Positions 9,075 to 17,068 of a DNA stretch of 42,691 nucleotides are shown here, piece after piece (position 1 is the stretch's first letter; each line of letters begins with the position of its first letter). Source of the stretch: an uncultured Ruminococcus sp. (GTDB lineage: Bacteria; Bacillota; Clostridia; Oscillospirales; Ruminococcaceae); the NCBI GenBank assembly GCA_910584195.1, contig CAJTYV010000026.1:1-42691 (forward strand), read 5' to 3'. The notes beneath the pieces were generated by a model that worked only from the letters and a program-made list of their open reading frames with translations, was not told the origin of the DNA and made no database searches. The translations under genes were made by a program, and so were the position numbers.

Positions 9075-9125
9075 AAGCTTTGTCTCCGGACTCTGCCAAA
9101 GGGACGCCGTTCCTTTGGAAGCCAA
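9075..9125. repeat. GC-rich interspersed repeat family C, short copy
   Basis: It contains the family words CTTTGTCTCCGGACTCTGCC and AAAGGGACGCCGTTCCTTTG, the second able to fold as a hairpin. Related sequence occurs at 14893-14945, 21295-21415 and 27205-27275. Confidence 0.6.
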
Positions 9126-9169
9126 TTTTTACTTTTTCTGCAATCTATGTGTTTTTCGACTTTTTTCTG

Positions 9170-9198
9170 TTGACAAAAAAGTTTTTAAAAGGTATAAT
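9170..9198 (+). promoter_or_regulatory. Promoter of the zinc-ribbon membrane protein gene
   Basis: Consensus TTGACA (9170-9175) and TATAAT (9193-9198) have a 17-base spacer. The leader is about 85 bases long. Confidence 0.88.
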
Positions 9199-9290
9199 TA
9201 AACTATTGATTAGCTATAACCGCAGATGCTATAAGCCGTCTGCCTGCTGAAAGCAGAGCTTTAAAGAAAGTAAAAATTGGAGGATGTTAT

Positions 9291-10562
9291 ATGAAATGCA
9301 AATTGTGCGGAGCTGTTTTTGACGATGATAAGCTGTTCTTTTGTACAGGATGCGGCGCAATGCTTAGAAATCCCGCTACAGGAGACGTAATCCCCGAAAA
9401 CAGAGAGGAATATACTCCCAACTCAGACCAATTATCCGAATTTGCGCCGTCTGATGATGATAATCCGGAAACTTCGCTTATAAACGAAAAGTCTGCCGAA
9501 GAAACATCGGCAGAAAACGCACCAAAACCCGAAGCAGCGAAAACATCGGAAGATCCCAAAACCGATGAGGTCTCAGACGCACCCGAAACCGAGCTTTATA
9601 TAGCCCGTGACCGTGAAGCAACCGCATCTGCCGAGGAAATACCTGCTCAGCCGGAGCCGCTGCCTGAAAAAACTTCGCCTAAAACCGTAAAGGTCGGCGC
9701 GGGCAGACTTATAGGAGCAGCAATTATTTCGTTTATTGCATGCATAATACTTGTTGCTGTAAGCCTGATGTTCAGCCTTAAACTCGGATTATCCGGAGAC
9801 ATTCTTCATGACCGCGCCAAAAGCATGAATGTCTGGACTGTCATAAATGCGCGCTTCAACGATATGCCGCTTTCGGACAACCTCTATTATGAAACAGATT
9901 TTGATAAAGCGACTCATGGATTTGCCGACAAAACAGAATTCACCGTTTACCTTGCACAAAGTGGATTTACGGATTTTTTTGCCGATAAACTGAAGCAGTA
10001 CGGAGATTATATTCTTGAAAACAAAGGTGAAGAAACTACACTGAAAGAAACGGAACTGATCGAATTCTTTATGAACAACAGCGAAACGGCAAAGGACGTT
10101 TTCGGATATGAAATGCAAACGGCTGACTACAATTCCATACGAAGCAGCCTCGCTGAAAATAAAACCGAAGAAAAATTCTCCGTAAGTAAAATAGGCTGGG
10201 ATATAAGATTCAGACTTGAAAACATAAGATACATACTTTCAGGACTTACTTTGGGAATTATCGGCGCACTGTTCATAGTACTGCTTATATGGCTGGCTGT
10301 TATCGTTAACAGAAACGGCAGACGTCTGCTCGGTTTTTACGGAGGAGTTTTCTTTTGGGGCGGACTTACAACGCTTCTTACAGCTGCGGCATTGTCTGCC
10401 GGCGCTGCAATGGCATATGTAATAACAGGTGAACTCTGGTTCTGCATGAGCGCATCACTTCTTCTTCCGACCTCGATATATGCTCTGTGCATAGGCGCAA
10501 TTCTCCTCATTACAGGAATTATCCTTTTAAAAGTAAAAAGAGCCGTTAAAAAGAAAATATAA
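9291..10562 (+). CDS. Zinc-ribbon membrane protein of unknown function
   Basis: A 423-residue protein, ATG after TTGGAGGATG. The N-terminus is a zinc ribbon with C3-x2-C6 and C18-x2-C21. A long acidic, Glu/Pro/Ser-rich linker follows (about 30-135), then a first membrane segment near 140-165. An extracytoplasmic domain (about 170-310) precedes three more membrane segments (about 322-345, 352-382, 393-417). The membrane part resembles TIGR01906-type integral membrane proteins, but I cannot confirm this. It stands alone under a consensus promoter and is followed by repeat B2, which may provide its transcript end. Confidence 0.8.
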   Translation: MKCKLCGAVFDDDKLFFCTGCGAMLRNPATGDVIPENREEYTPNSDQLSEFAPSDDDNPETSLINEKSAEETSAENAPKPEAAKTSEDPKTDEVSDAPETELYIARDREATASAEEIPAQPEPLPEKTSPKTVKVGAGRLIGAAIISFIACIILVAVSLMFSLKLGLSGDILHDRAKSMNVWTVINARFNDMPLSDNLYYETDFDKATHGFADKTEFTVYLAQSGFTDFFADKLKQYGDYILENKGEETTLKETELIEFFMNNSETAKDVFGYEMQTADYNSIRSSLAENKTEEKFSVSKIGWDIRFRLENIRYILSGLTLGIIGALFIVLLIWLAVIVNRNGRRLLGFYGGVFFWGGLTTLLTAAALSAGAAMAYVITGELWFCMSASLLLPTSIYALCIGAILLITGIILLKVKRAVKKKI

Positions 10563-10733
10563 GCAACGCCGCACAAAGATTGTGCGGCAGATGCGCAGTC
10601 TGATATTTCGTCAGATTGCATAAATTTGACGCAGCAATACCGTCGTATTACAAGGAAAATTTGTGTGATGTGACTGAAAATATGCAAGCAGATGACGTGC
10701 AAAGACGCCAGGCGTGCTTTGTGCGGTGTTGCC
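10563..10733. repeat. Interspersed repeat family B, full-length copy
   Basis: About 171 bp. The left end is GCAACGCCGCACAAAG and the right end, read in reverse complement, is GGCAACACCGCACAAAG, so it has terminal inverted repeats. The left end also folds locally (GCCGCACAAAGATTGTGCGGC type). The core matches the copy at 1361-1457. No transposase is encoded; the form is that of a non-autonomous (MITE-like) element. Confidence 0.8.
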
Positions 10734-10791
10734 TATAGCCGCGTTCTTTTATATGAACACAATATGATCTATGTCATTAACAAATAATCCA

Positions 10792-10820
10792 TTGACATAT
10801 CCGTATTCGTGTTGTATAAT
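10792..10820 (+). promoter_or_regulatory. Promoter of the SCP2-like gene
   Basis: TTGACA (10792-10797) and TATAAT (10815-10820) with a 17-base spacer lie 23 bases before the start codon, so the leader is very short. Confidence 0.88.
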
Positions 10821-10843
10821 TATTTTACTGGAGGTGATAATGT

Positions 10844-11173
10844 ATGACTATGGACGAACTTCTGACTATGCTGCGCGCAAAAGCCAAGGATATTGACGTT
10901 ACAAACGCTCCCGGACTTGCTGTTTCTTTCTTTATCAAGGACAGGGATCCCGGCGTTTTCTACGTTGCCGTTAATATGAACGGAAACAAGGGTATCCAAA
11001 TCGAACCTTATGAGTATATCGACAGACACTGCGCCATTACTATGAAAATGGACAACTTCGTTAAACTCATAAACGGAAAGCTTGACGCCGTAGCTGCTTT
11101 TACCCTCGGCAAGCTTAAAGTAGACGGCGATATTTCCAAGGCATTGGAATTTGCCAATCTTATAAAACAATAA
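10844..11173 (+). CDS. SCP2 sterol-binding-domain-like small protein
   Basis: A 109-residue protein, ATG after GGAGGTGATAATGT. The pattern matches a single SCP2 domain: an N-terminal helix, beta strands around GLAVSFFIKDRDPGVFYVAV, then the conserved C-terminal part DNFVKLINGKLDAVAAFTLG-KLKVDGDISKALEFANL. SCP2 proteins bind lipids in a hydrophobic tunnel; in bacteria the ligand is usually unknown. It is cytoplasmic with no signal peptide. It is transcribed alone from its own promoter and ends at a terminator shared with the facing FeoA-like gene. Confidence 0.85.
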   Translation: MTMDELLTMLRAKAKDIDVTNAPGLAVSFFIKDRDPGVFYVAVNMNGNKGIQIEPYEYIDRHCAITMKMDNFVKLINGKLDAVAAFTLGKLKVDGDISKALEFANLIKQ

Positions 11174-11225
11174 GAACTGTATTCATAGGATAAGCTGCAC
11201 GTCTTTCCTTGCGAGCACAGGTTCT
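11173..11225. repeat. Interspersed repeat family A, internally deleted copy A2
   Basis: It runs from AGAACTGTATTCATAGGAT, whose first base is the last base of the SCP2-like stop codon, to GCACAGGTTCT. It is a 53-bp derivative with the core missing. With copy A3 it brackets the FeoA-like gene. Confidence 0.7.
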
Positions 11226-11260
11226 AAAAAATGCGGCTGGATCACTCCAGCCGCATTTTT
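11226..11260. terminator. Bidirectional terminator between SCP2-like and FeoA-like genes
   Basis: The stem AAAAATGCGGCTGG / CCAGCCGCATTTTT with loop ATCACT is flanked by A- and T-runs, so it serves both converging genes. Confidence 0.9.
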
Positions 11261-11261
11261 T

Positions 11262-11492
11262 CTATCCTACAATAATACCTTCGGCATCGTTTTTTCTTAA
11301 AGCGATCACCGTACCTTTTATAAGATATGCGGTAGGGTCGCCGGAAAAACTTCTGCGCAGACATTCCACGCGAGTGCCGCAGGTGAAACCAAGTTCCTTT
11401 AAGCGGTTCACCATTGCTCCGGTTGGCAGGACTTCAATAATATTACAGCTTTCGCCTTCATTAAGGCTGCTGAGAATTCGTTTGGTCGGCAT
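11262..11492 (-). CDS. FeoA-domain protein
   Basis: A 76-residue SH3-like FeoA domain protein, with the typical N-terminal SSLNEGESCNIIEV, the central LKELGFTCGTRVECLRRSF and the C-terminal GTVIALRKNDAEGIIV. The ATG at 11492 is preceded by GGAGGAAAAA and is preferred over an upstream in-frame TTG. FeoA assists the ferrous iron transporter FeoB, but stand-alone FeoA domains are common and no feoB is present here, so a transport role is not proven. The gene lies between two copies of repeat family A (A2 and A3). Confidence 0.85.
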   Translation of the reverse strand: MPTKRILSSLNEGESCNIIEVLPTGAMVNRLKELGFTCGTRVECLRRSFSGDPTAYLIKGTVIALRKNDAEGIIVG

Positions 11493-11523
11493 TTTTTCCT
11501 CCAATGATCATATCACTGAGATA

Positions 11524-11684
11524 AGAGCCTATATTCATAGATAAGCTGCACGTATTCCGAACAAATTTGACCGATTGCCGCACTCCAAAAACTCGCCATA
11601 CGAAAGTATGCTTTCATTTTTTTCGCCTTGCACCCGACAAAATTTTATTCGAATCCGCATACCTTCTCTATGAACACAGGCTCT
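11524..11684. repeat. Interspersed repeat family A, full copy A3
   Basis: 161 bp. The left arm is AGAGCCTATATTCATAGATA and the right arm in reverse complement is AGAGCCTGTGTTCATAGAGA. The core is in the opposite orientation to copy A5: its reverse complement has GCAAGGC, a central hairpin (GCATACTTTCGTATG) and AAATTTGTTCGGA. It fills most of the 337-base gap 11493-11829; the rest shows only a weak family-B-like end (GGCAACACAGC near 11798). Confidence 0.75.
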
Positions 11685-11816
11685 GGTATATTATACTCTC
11701 TATTATTACAATTCGTGCATATACCCTTTTTTAAAGTAAATTTGCCGCTTACTGCGCAAAAACTCCGCACATAAAAAGATACTAAACAAACTCTGAGGCA
11801 ACACAGCAAAAAGATC

Positions 11817-11849
11817 ATGCAATGTTACCCTAAGTAACTGACATTGCAT
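11817..11849 (-). terminator. Terminator at the end of the phage-derived cassette
   Basis: On the minus strand, ATGCAATGT ... ACATTGCAT forms a 9-bp stem followed by GATCTTTTTG. The 5' arm overlaps the last codons of the hub-like gene. Confidence 0.6.
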
Positions 11850-12750
11850 CGTCATAAACGCTCAACTCTGTAAAAACGCCTTTTTGGCTTCCTGTGATCC
11901 TCATCGCTTTTACGCGCTGTCCGCTTATATCCTCAAAAGTTACAATATCGTTAAGATCCTCTCCGTTATATCCGTTATATGTGAAAAAGCGTCTCTTGTA
12001 CCCTCTCGCTGAAATATCTCCGCGAAATTTACACGCACTTTCGGGAGAATGGAGAAACCGTCTGTCCAAATCAAAATGATGATGCCGTATAAGATTTCTT
12101 TCAGCTGCCTCCGTTCCGACATATTCATAGGTTCCGTAGTTTCCGCTTATATCTGCCATGTGATAATGGCTTATCATGCGTTTGGTACTAAGCTCCGTAC
12201 CGTAATTAATAACATTATCCAAAGTATATGTCACATTCTTTGCATTTTCCGGCATACTTATCATAAACATATTGGCTTTTCTTATATAGGGATATGCGCC
12301 GGTCAGCTTATAGGCTAAATTTACCGCGCCATCCCACATCGGAGTACCCTTGTTTACAAATATATAACTTCTTGTATTGCTGCTTTCATGAGTAATATTC
12401 GGAAGTGAAAAATAACTGTCAAAAAGCTTGTTCAAAGTCATATCCGTATAATTTCCCGGAGGCAGCTGGTTCTCTGTCAGTAAAGAAGTAAATCCCCGTG
12501 ATGAAATATATCCCCTTACGCCGCCCCCTTCGTTAATTTTTTTGCAGGTATCAGCCGTTCCGTGGTGCAGAAGCGTACCGTTTATATAAAATTCCAGCTC
12601 TGTAAAATCCTCTGGCAGACCGTTTCCGAAAACATTCGCTCTGAATGTCGTATACGGAGTATATGCTTCCTTTTCAAAAACAAAACCAAGTATATTTGTG
12701 AAAGAAATATGTGTGCCGTCCTTTTTTTTCAGTTTAATGTAAATTATCAT
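11830..12750 (-). CDS. Phage tail hub / baseplate-like protein
   Basis: A 306-residue protein, last gene of the phage-derived cassette; it overlaps the previous gene by 4 bases (ATGA). The N-terminal part is beta-rich. The order of motifs (FTNILGFVFEKEAYTPYTTF, a MTLNKLFDSYF helix near 105, WDGAVNLAYKLTGAYPYI near 140, DRRFLHSPESACKFRGDISARGYKR-type region near 235, then a C-terminal beta segment) resembles XkdQ/gp44-type hub proteins of contractile-tailed phages. That would place it at the tail tip, but the cassette has no tube or tape measure. The assignment is by overall pattern and position, not by a diagnostic motif. Confidence 0.6.
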   Translation of the reverse strand: MIIYIKLKKKDGTHISFTNILGFVFEKEAYTPYTTFRANVFGNGLPEDFTELEFYINGTLLHHGTADTCKKINEGGGVRGYISSRGFTSLLTENQLPPGNYTDMTLNKLFDSYFSLPNITHESSNTRSYIFVNKGTPMWDGAVNLAYKLTGAYPYIRKANMFMISMPENAKNVTYTLDNVINYGTELSTKRMISHYHMADISGNYGTYEYVGTEAAERNLIRHHHFDLDRRFLHSPESACKFRGDISARGYKRRFFTYNGYNGEDLNDIVTFEDISGQRVKAMRITGSQKGVFTELSVYDDAMSVT

Positions 12751-13136
12751 TCGCTCACCCCGTCAAGAAAATATACGGGACGTGTCGTAACGGCATTTAC
12801 GGTAAGCGTGATATAATCCTCTCCGCTGTCCTCCGCCGAATATCCCGTAATAATACAGCCATGAAAACTTATATCCCTATAAATTATCTCCAATTCCTCG
12901 TAACTGTTAAGATTATTTGCAAATCCTGCAATACGCATAGGATTTTTTTCGTTATATACTCTGCCTGTAAACGATACTCTCGTCATTTTGCGGCCTTTAT
13001 TAGCCTTAACAGGAAAACCCGATACGGTAGAGCTTTCGTAAATAGTCGTTTCCGCCGAACACTTCATTCTTTCACAGTAAAGCGTCATAGCGCCTATTTT
13101 TACCGGAAACGCCTTGCGGACACGTACTTTAGTCAT
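12747..13136 (-). CDS. Phage tail-associated small protein (hub adaptor-like)
   Basis: A 129-residue, beta-rich protein with a basic N-terminus. Its C-terminal half (YEELEIIYRDISFHGCIITG followed by DYITLTVNAVT) resembles the N-terminal beta domain of XkdP/gp53-like tail adaptor proteins without their LysM domain. It overlaps its upstream neighbour by 8 bases and its downstream neighbour by 4, so the cassette is translated as a coupled unit. The functional assignment is tentative. Confidence 0.5.
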   Translation of the reverse strand: MTKVRVRKAFPVKIGAMTLYCERMKCSAETTIYESSTVSGFPVKANKGRKMTRVSFTGRVYNEKNPMRIAGFANNLNSYEELEIIYRDISFHGCIITGYSAEDSGEDYITLTVNAVTTRPVYFLDGVSE

Positions 13137-13548
13137 TTGACTCTGCCTCCTCTGTTCTTGTTATTATTTTTACGCAATTCAGCTTAACGACCGCTTTTAA
13201 AACAAGCCTGTTCAGATTCTTATCAACTGATATATCAATGCGTTTCAAAGTACTGCTCAATCCGCAAAGCTTATTGACCGCAGCTTCAAAATGAAGCGCA
13301 TAGTAATCATATATTTGCTCCTGCGTACAATTTTCGGGAGCTAAAACAGTTACCAAAAGTTCCGCCTTAACAGGCATGTAAATTTTATCGGCGTTATATA
13401 TCGGAGCCGACGCTTCATATCCGCCAATACTCAGAACTGTGAAAAATTTTCCTTTATCACGTATGGGAACAGCGTCAAAAGCGGTATAGATGTTTTCACC
13501 GCCCTCCAAAATAAACGATTGCTTTATCTGCGAAATTATTTCCTGCAT
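13129..13548 (-). CDS. Phage connector / tail-completion-like protein
   Basis: A 139-residue protein, ATG after AGGGGGGCAT. It starts with a helix (MQEIISQIKQSFILEGG), then alternating strands, ending in LVLKAVVKLNCVKIITR. Size, fold pattern and position after the adaptor-like gene suit a tail-terminator or head-tail completion protein (XkdJ-like), but no specific motif proves this. It overlaps the genes on both sides. Confidence 0.5.
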   Translation of the reverse strand: MQEIISQIKQSFILEGGENIYTAFDAVPIRDKGKFFTVLSIGGYEASAPIYNADKIYMPVKAELLVTVLAPENCTQEQIYDYYALHFEAAVNKLCGLSSTLKRIDISVDKNLNRLVLKAVVKLNCVKIITRTEEAESND

Positions 13549-13919
13549 ATGCCCCCCTGTTCATCGCCGCCCGGTGTGCTCATGAAAACAAAATCCGAAC
13601 CGTTTATAAGATCCCTGCACAGATGAAAATAATCTTTCAGCAGACTTTCAGAGAAGTTCAGTAGCTTACCAACGCTGCTGCCGAGCATCTTTCCTGCATA
13701 TGTATACTCCGAGCGGTCTGCTGAAAACTCCGCCAGACGGTATCTGTAATTGGCAAGCGCCGCGCAAAGAAAATCAAGCCGCGAATCGTCCTCATCCGCG
13801 TCCTCGGCAAGCATTTTTTTCACCTGAATCGTTGATATTTCAAGAAAAGGGGCAAAATTACTGCTGTATTCCTCTCCGGAGAACAAGGTAAAAAGAGATT
13901 TTACATTTTCAGAATTCAT
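13536..13919 (-). CDS. Phage head-tail adaptor-like protein
   Basis: A 127-residue, mainly helical protein. The ATG at 13919 has an AAAGGAG site at good spacing; an upstream GTG at 13925 is too close to it. Helices containing EDDSRLDFLCAALANYRYRLA and KDYFHLCRDLI fit gp6/XkdH-like connectors that sit under the portal, and the gene lies where such a connector is expected. It is preceded by the protease gene and overlaps the next gene by 13 bases. This is an assignment by context. Confidence 0.5.
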   Translation of the reverse strand: MNSENVKSLFTLFSGEEYSSNFAPFLEISTIQVKKMLAEDADEDDSRLDFLCAALANYRYRLAEFSADRSEYTYAGKMLGSSVGKLLNFSESLLKDYFHLCRDLINGSDFVFMSTPGGDEQGGICRK

Positions 13920-13933
13920 ATACACGACTCCTT

Positions 13934-14758
13934 TCAGAGCTTAAACTGTTCCGCCGTACTGTCGGAAGCTTCCGGAACAAGCTGAACCTCAACTCCTCTA
14001 TGCCCCAAAAGACGCTCATAAGCTTTTTTAAGTCCAAGAAGCTCCTTTTCACTCTTGCCCTTAATCGAACGCTCCGCTTCTTGAACGGCATGAGTGCCCC
14101 CTCGAAAAAACGCCATTCGAATTATTTCACGGCAAAGCTTTTCAATATCGGCGTTTTTTGTCAGGCTTGCGGACTTTTCCTCAGCTTCCTCGGTATACTT
14201 TTTTGTCACGCCTGCATTGACCTGTGCCGGAACTGCAACAAAACTCCATTCGTATGCGTCCGATATATCGTCAAGTACGGTATGGCAAAGCTTTCCGTTG
14301 TAGCTTTTTCCGCGGATATGGCTGCACCCTTCTGATATTTTGTTCCTGCCGCACACGGAACACGTCTTTTTGCCTGCTGAACAGGAAATACTGACCTCTT
14401 TCTTTATTCCGCCGTCAATTTCAGCTATGAGATTTTTATTCTCGTCTGTCCGCACCATATACGCCGAAGCTTTCAGGTACTTATACGGTTCGCCGTTTTT
14501 GGTCGTGCGGCTGCTGTCCTTAATAAGCTCGGTATCAAATATCCTCGCTGTCTGATTGGAGGAGCTGGGGTCGTGGTCGAATATGCCGGTTTTCCCTACA
14601 AACAATGATTTAAGTGTATTCAAAGCGTTGTCCGAAAAACGTTCTCTGTCACGATCAACTTCATTATCGCAAAGTATAACCGAAAATACATAAAGCTCAT
14701 TTTCAGAGAACTCGCGCCGCGTGAATTTATTTATTTTTTCAAGAATTTCTTTTTCCAT
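13934..14758 (-). CDS. Phage prohead protease (S78-like) with cysteine-rich insertion
   Basis: A 274-residue protein, ATG at 14758 after AGGAGGTAATT (an upstream in-frame TTG has no ribosome site). It has the pattern of HK97-type prohead proteases: VDRDRERFSDNAL, a His in GIFDHDP (H62), the serine strand KEVSISCSA (S123 or S125) and YEWSFVAVPAQVNAGVTKKY. Directly after the serine strand there is a Cys cluster (C133-x2-C136-x8-C145-x-H147, then C158) that looks like a small zinc-binding insertion. The C-terminal third is helical and charged and could act as the scaffold. It processes or shapes the capsid. Its place after the capsid gene, not before it, is unusual. Confidence 0.72.
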   Translation of the reverse strand: MEKEILEKINKFTRREFSENELYVFSVILCDNEVDRDRERFSDNALNTLKSLFVGKTGIFDHDPSSSNQTARIFDTELIKDSSRTTKNGEPYKYLKASAYMVRTDENKNLIAEIDGGIKKEVSISCSAGKKTCSVCGRNKISEGCSHIRGKSYNGKLCHTVLDDISDAYEWSFVAVPAQVNAGVTKKYTEEAEEKSASLTKNADIEKLCREIIRMAFFRGGTHAVQEAERSIKGKSEKELLGLKKAYERLLGHRGVEVQLVPEASDSTAEQFKL

Positions 14759-14892
14759 AATTACCTCCTGTAAATTTATGTTAATAGTTATGCCAATTTT
14801 GTTTCTCTGCACTTCCTGTCGAGGAATCATAAAGCTTCTCAAATATGAGCATTAAGGCAATATGGAAGCTTATACTGTCTCGCTTACGACAA

Positions 14893-14945
14893 CAGAGATT
14901 CCAAAGGGAGTGCGGGGGACGGCGTCCCCCGCTAAAGTCGGCGTT
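14893..14945. repeat. GC-rich repeat family C copy inside the phage cassette
   Basis: It contains GACAACAGAGATTCCAAAGG and a perfect 9-bp hairpin (GCGGGGGAC ggc GTCCCCCGC at 14912-14932). It lies between the protease and capsid genes, in the only large gap (about 200 bases) of the cassette. It may attenuate transcription there. Confidence 0.7.
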
Positions 14946-14959
14946 ACTATGAATAAAAG

Positions 14960-15916
14960 TTAGCTGATAGTAATTTTCTTAACGGCATCGGGAGTGATTT
15001 TTCTGAAACCACAGGTTATGGAAACTGTTATCTGATCGAGCTGACGGTCGATAAGTTTGTCAGTCTCCATAATAAGACCGGAGCTTGTGATAAACTCTAA
15101 AGCAAAGTTTCTGTCTATACCTATAACGGTGTTTGCCGGTACGGCAGAAGTCTTGATAAGCTCTGAACCGAATGGAAGTATAATTTTACCGTCGGCAGAG
15201 ACTTTTGTATCCGAAAGCTGCTCCATTGCCGCAATTTTAGAAGCATCGGCAGGATTAGCAATAACGGTCGTCATATCGAAGCAGTCGAACTTGCCGTAAA
15301 GCTCTGCAAGCGCGGAATAGCTGAGAGAAGAAGCCGTAACCGCCGCCGCATCCGCCGCAAGTACCGTCATAGCCTTTTTTACTACGGCAACAGCGAGCTT
15401 CACGCCGATTCCTCTGAGCATTACGCCGAAAACATCAAGTCTCTGTTTTCTGACGGCTTCATATGAAGCGTTGATAAGTCTGCCGTATTTTTCAAGAACG
15501 ACCGCCGTAGTACCCTCCTTGACCGTTGCAGCAGGAAACTGTACGGACTGCGCAGTAGTAACGTATTCCGCAGTATCGTCCATTATACAGCCAAGATACT
15601 GACCGCTTTCGCATACGGTCTTAACAGCCGTCACTGAGGAAAGCACAGTACCGTCAAAGCCCTTAGCGATGCTTCTCTTGACGTACTCAGGGAAAAGCAC
15701 TGCCGTATCAGTTGATGTAAAGAACTTCTCCACACAGTCACAGTCAGTTCCGCTTACCCTGATATTGTAACGCTTAAGCTGTCTTTCAAAAGCGTCCAGC
15801 GACTCCAGCTCCGTACCGATATATGAGGCGGACGGATCAAGCTCCTCAAGAGCAGCCGTAAAGCTTTTTCCGCTGAGATTGTACATACCCTTTTCAAGTT
15901 TAATATCATTATACAT
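14960..15916 (-). CDS. Phage major capsid protein (HK97 fold-like)
   Basis: A 318-residue protein, ATG at 15916 after GGAGGTAAATTT. It has the features of HK97-like coat proteins: an N-terminal arm, a central Ala/Val-rich helical region (GVKLAVAVVKKAMTVL), DMTTVIANPADASKIAAM with the typical asparagine-proline step, GSELIKTSAVPANTVIGIDR and a C-terminal beta segment with aromatic/Gly turns. There is no long N-terminal scaffolding (delta) domain, which agrees with a separate protease/scaffold gene. It lies directly after the portal gene, 17 bases away. The reading frame is intact. Confidence 0.8.
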   Translation of the reverse strand: MYNDIKLEKGMYNLSGKSFTAALEELDPSASYIGTELESLDAFERQLKRYNIRVSGTDCDCVEKFFTSTDTAVLFPEYVKRSIAKGFDGTVLSSVTAVKTVCESGQYLGCIMDDTAEYVTTAQSVQFPAATVKEGTTAVVLEKYGRLINASYEAVRKQRLDVFGVMLRGIGVKLAVAVVKKAMTVLAADAAAVTASSLSYSALAELYGKFDCFDMTTVIANPADASKIAAMEQLSDTKVSADGKIILPFGSELIKTSAVPANTVIGIDRNFALEFITSSGLIMETDKLIDRQLDQITVSITCGFRKITPDAVKKITIS

Positions 15917-15933
15917 AAATTTACCTCCATAAT

Positions 15934-17058
15934 TCAATCATTAAGCTTTGCTTCGATTTCCGCAGCACGCGCGTTATTAAGCCGCGTCTGCGCAAGCACC
16001 GATTCGTCCTGCAAATTGATGTTATCCCATTCTACGGAACATTCCGACGAATAACCTTTCGATCTGAAAAATGCGTTTCCTATATCGCGCAGAACAGGCG
16101 ACATAAGACGCCGATAATATTCAAGCTCCGAGGTGAGTATATCCGCCTGCTGTGAGGACATGCGTTCCGTTGAGCTCCAAGTAAGCCCCAAAAGGAACGG
16201 CGGTATAGACAGCTTGGCAACTATCTGTTCCAGAATCTGACGGACAGGTATTTCCGTATCAAAAAGCTGATTTTCCGCGCCAATTACCTTAATATCAACG
16301 TCTCCGACCGCTATAAAATCCTTAACTTGTCCATATTTTGCGGAATTCATACCGTCTGCCCACTCTCTCGCTATCTGCACCGCACGCTCTTTGGTGCATG
16401 AAATATCACCGGAAGTATCGGCAGGCTTGTACGTAACAGCGTAACGAACGTTTCCGGCGCGGTCGAAATTCTGCCCGATACACTGATATATTCTAAGAAG
16501 AATGCTGCTTAGCGCAGGCAACCCCCTGAGCAGCGAATGCCCTCCGGTAAGGGACGCGTATAAAATACGTTCCGGATTTTTTACCGCCTTGTACGTTCCG
16601 TCCGAACATCTTACGGAATATCGGCGGTCAAACGGCGTGCTGCCCTGAGTTACGGAAATTTTAGCGCTGTCGCCGTTCCAAAGACCGGCAATTGTACATT
16701 CGCTTTCGTTCAGGACTATTTCACCTATAGCGCTGCCGTATGTGAGCAGACTGTCGAGAAAGCTGTCTGCAAAACAGTTTACAGACTTTCCGTGAAGTCC
16801 CACCGAAACGTTTCCGCAGAAATAGTCAAGCTCCTCCTGATGCCTTTTTTCCGAACTGACAAGCCTGAACGCTCCTGTAAGACGGACTATTTTCATTATA
16901 GCCGCGTCTATCACAGGTACGGCGTATCTGAGCCTGTCGAAAAGTTCCTTTTCAAAGGCTGCCGACTGTACAGGCAGATTCAGCATAGTATTGTTCCCGC
17001 GTTCCGCCTGCAAAAGTTCGGGAGCAGCTCTCGGTACTTTCTTTTTGAAAATTTTCAT
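15934..17058 (-). CDS. Phage portal protein
   Basis: A 374-residue protein, ATG at 17058 after AAAGGAGGTAAC. Portal-like features are the N-terminal helices (FDRLRYAVPVIDAAIMKIVR), the wing region around DSLLTYGSAIGEIVLNE, PERILYASLTGGHSLLRGLPAL near residue 175, a stem helix SILLRIYQCIGQNFDRAG, and the C-terminal LEQIVAKLSIPPFLLGLTWS followed by crown helices. It forms the dodecameric channel through which terminase pumps DNA. It is complete, follows the terminase gene at 10 bases and is shorter than most portals (usually 400-500 residues). Confidence 0.85.
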   Translation of the reverse strand: MKIFKKKVPRAAPELLQAERGNNTMLNLPVQSAAFEKELFDRLRYAVPVIDAAIMKIVRLTGAFRLVSSEKRHQEELDYFCGNVSVGLHGKSVNCFADSFLDSLLTYGSAIGEIVLNESECTIAGLWNGDSAKISVTQGSTPFDRRYSVRCSDGTYKAVKNPERILYASLTGGHSLLRGLPALSSILLRIYQCIGQNFDRAGNVRYAVTYKPADTSGDISCTKERAVQIAREWADGMNSAKYGQVKDFIAVGDVDIKVIGAENQLFDTEIPVRQILEQIVAKLSIPPFLLGLTWSSTERMSSQQADILTSELEYYRRLMSPVLRDIGNAFFRSKGYSSECSVEWDNINLQDESVLAQTRLNNARAAEIEAKLND

Positions 17059-17068
17059 GTTACCTCCT

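Noticed and set aside
8918..9169. Small gene between the ABC exporter promoter and the zinc-ribbon gene
   Set aside because: Only short frames without ribosome sites; the stretch is accounted for by the promoter and a family-C repeat.
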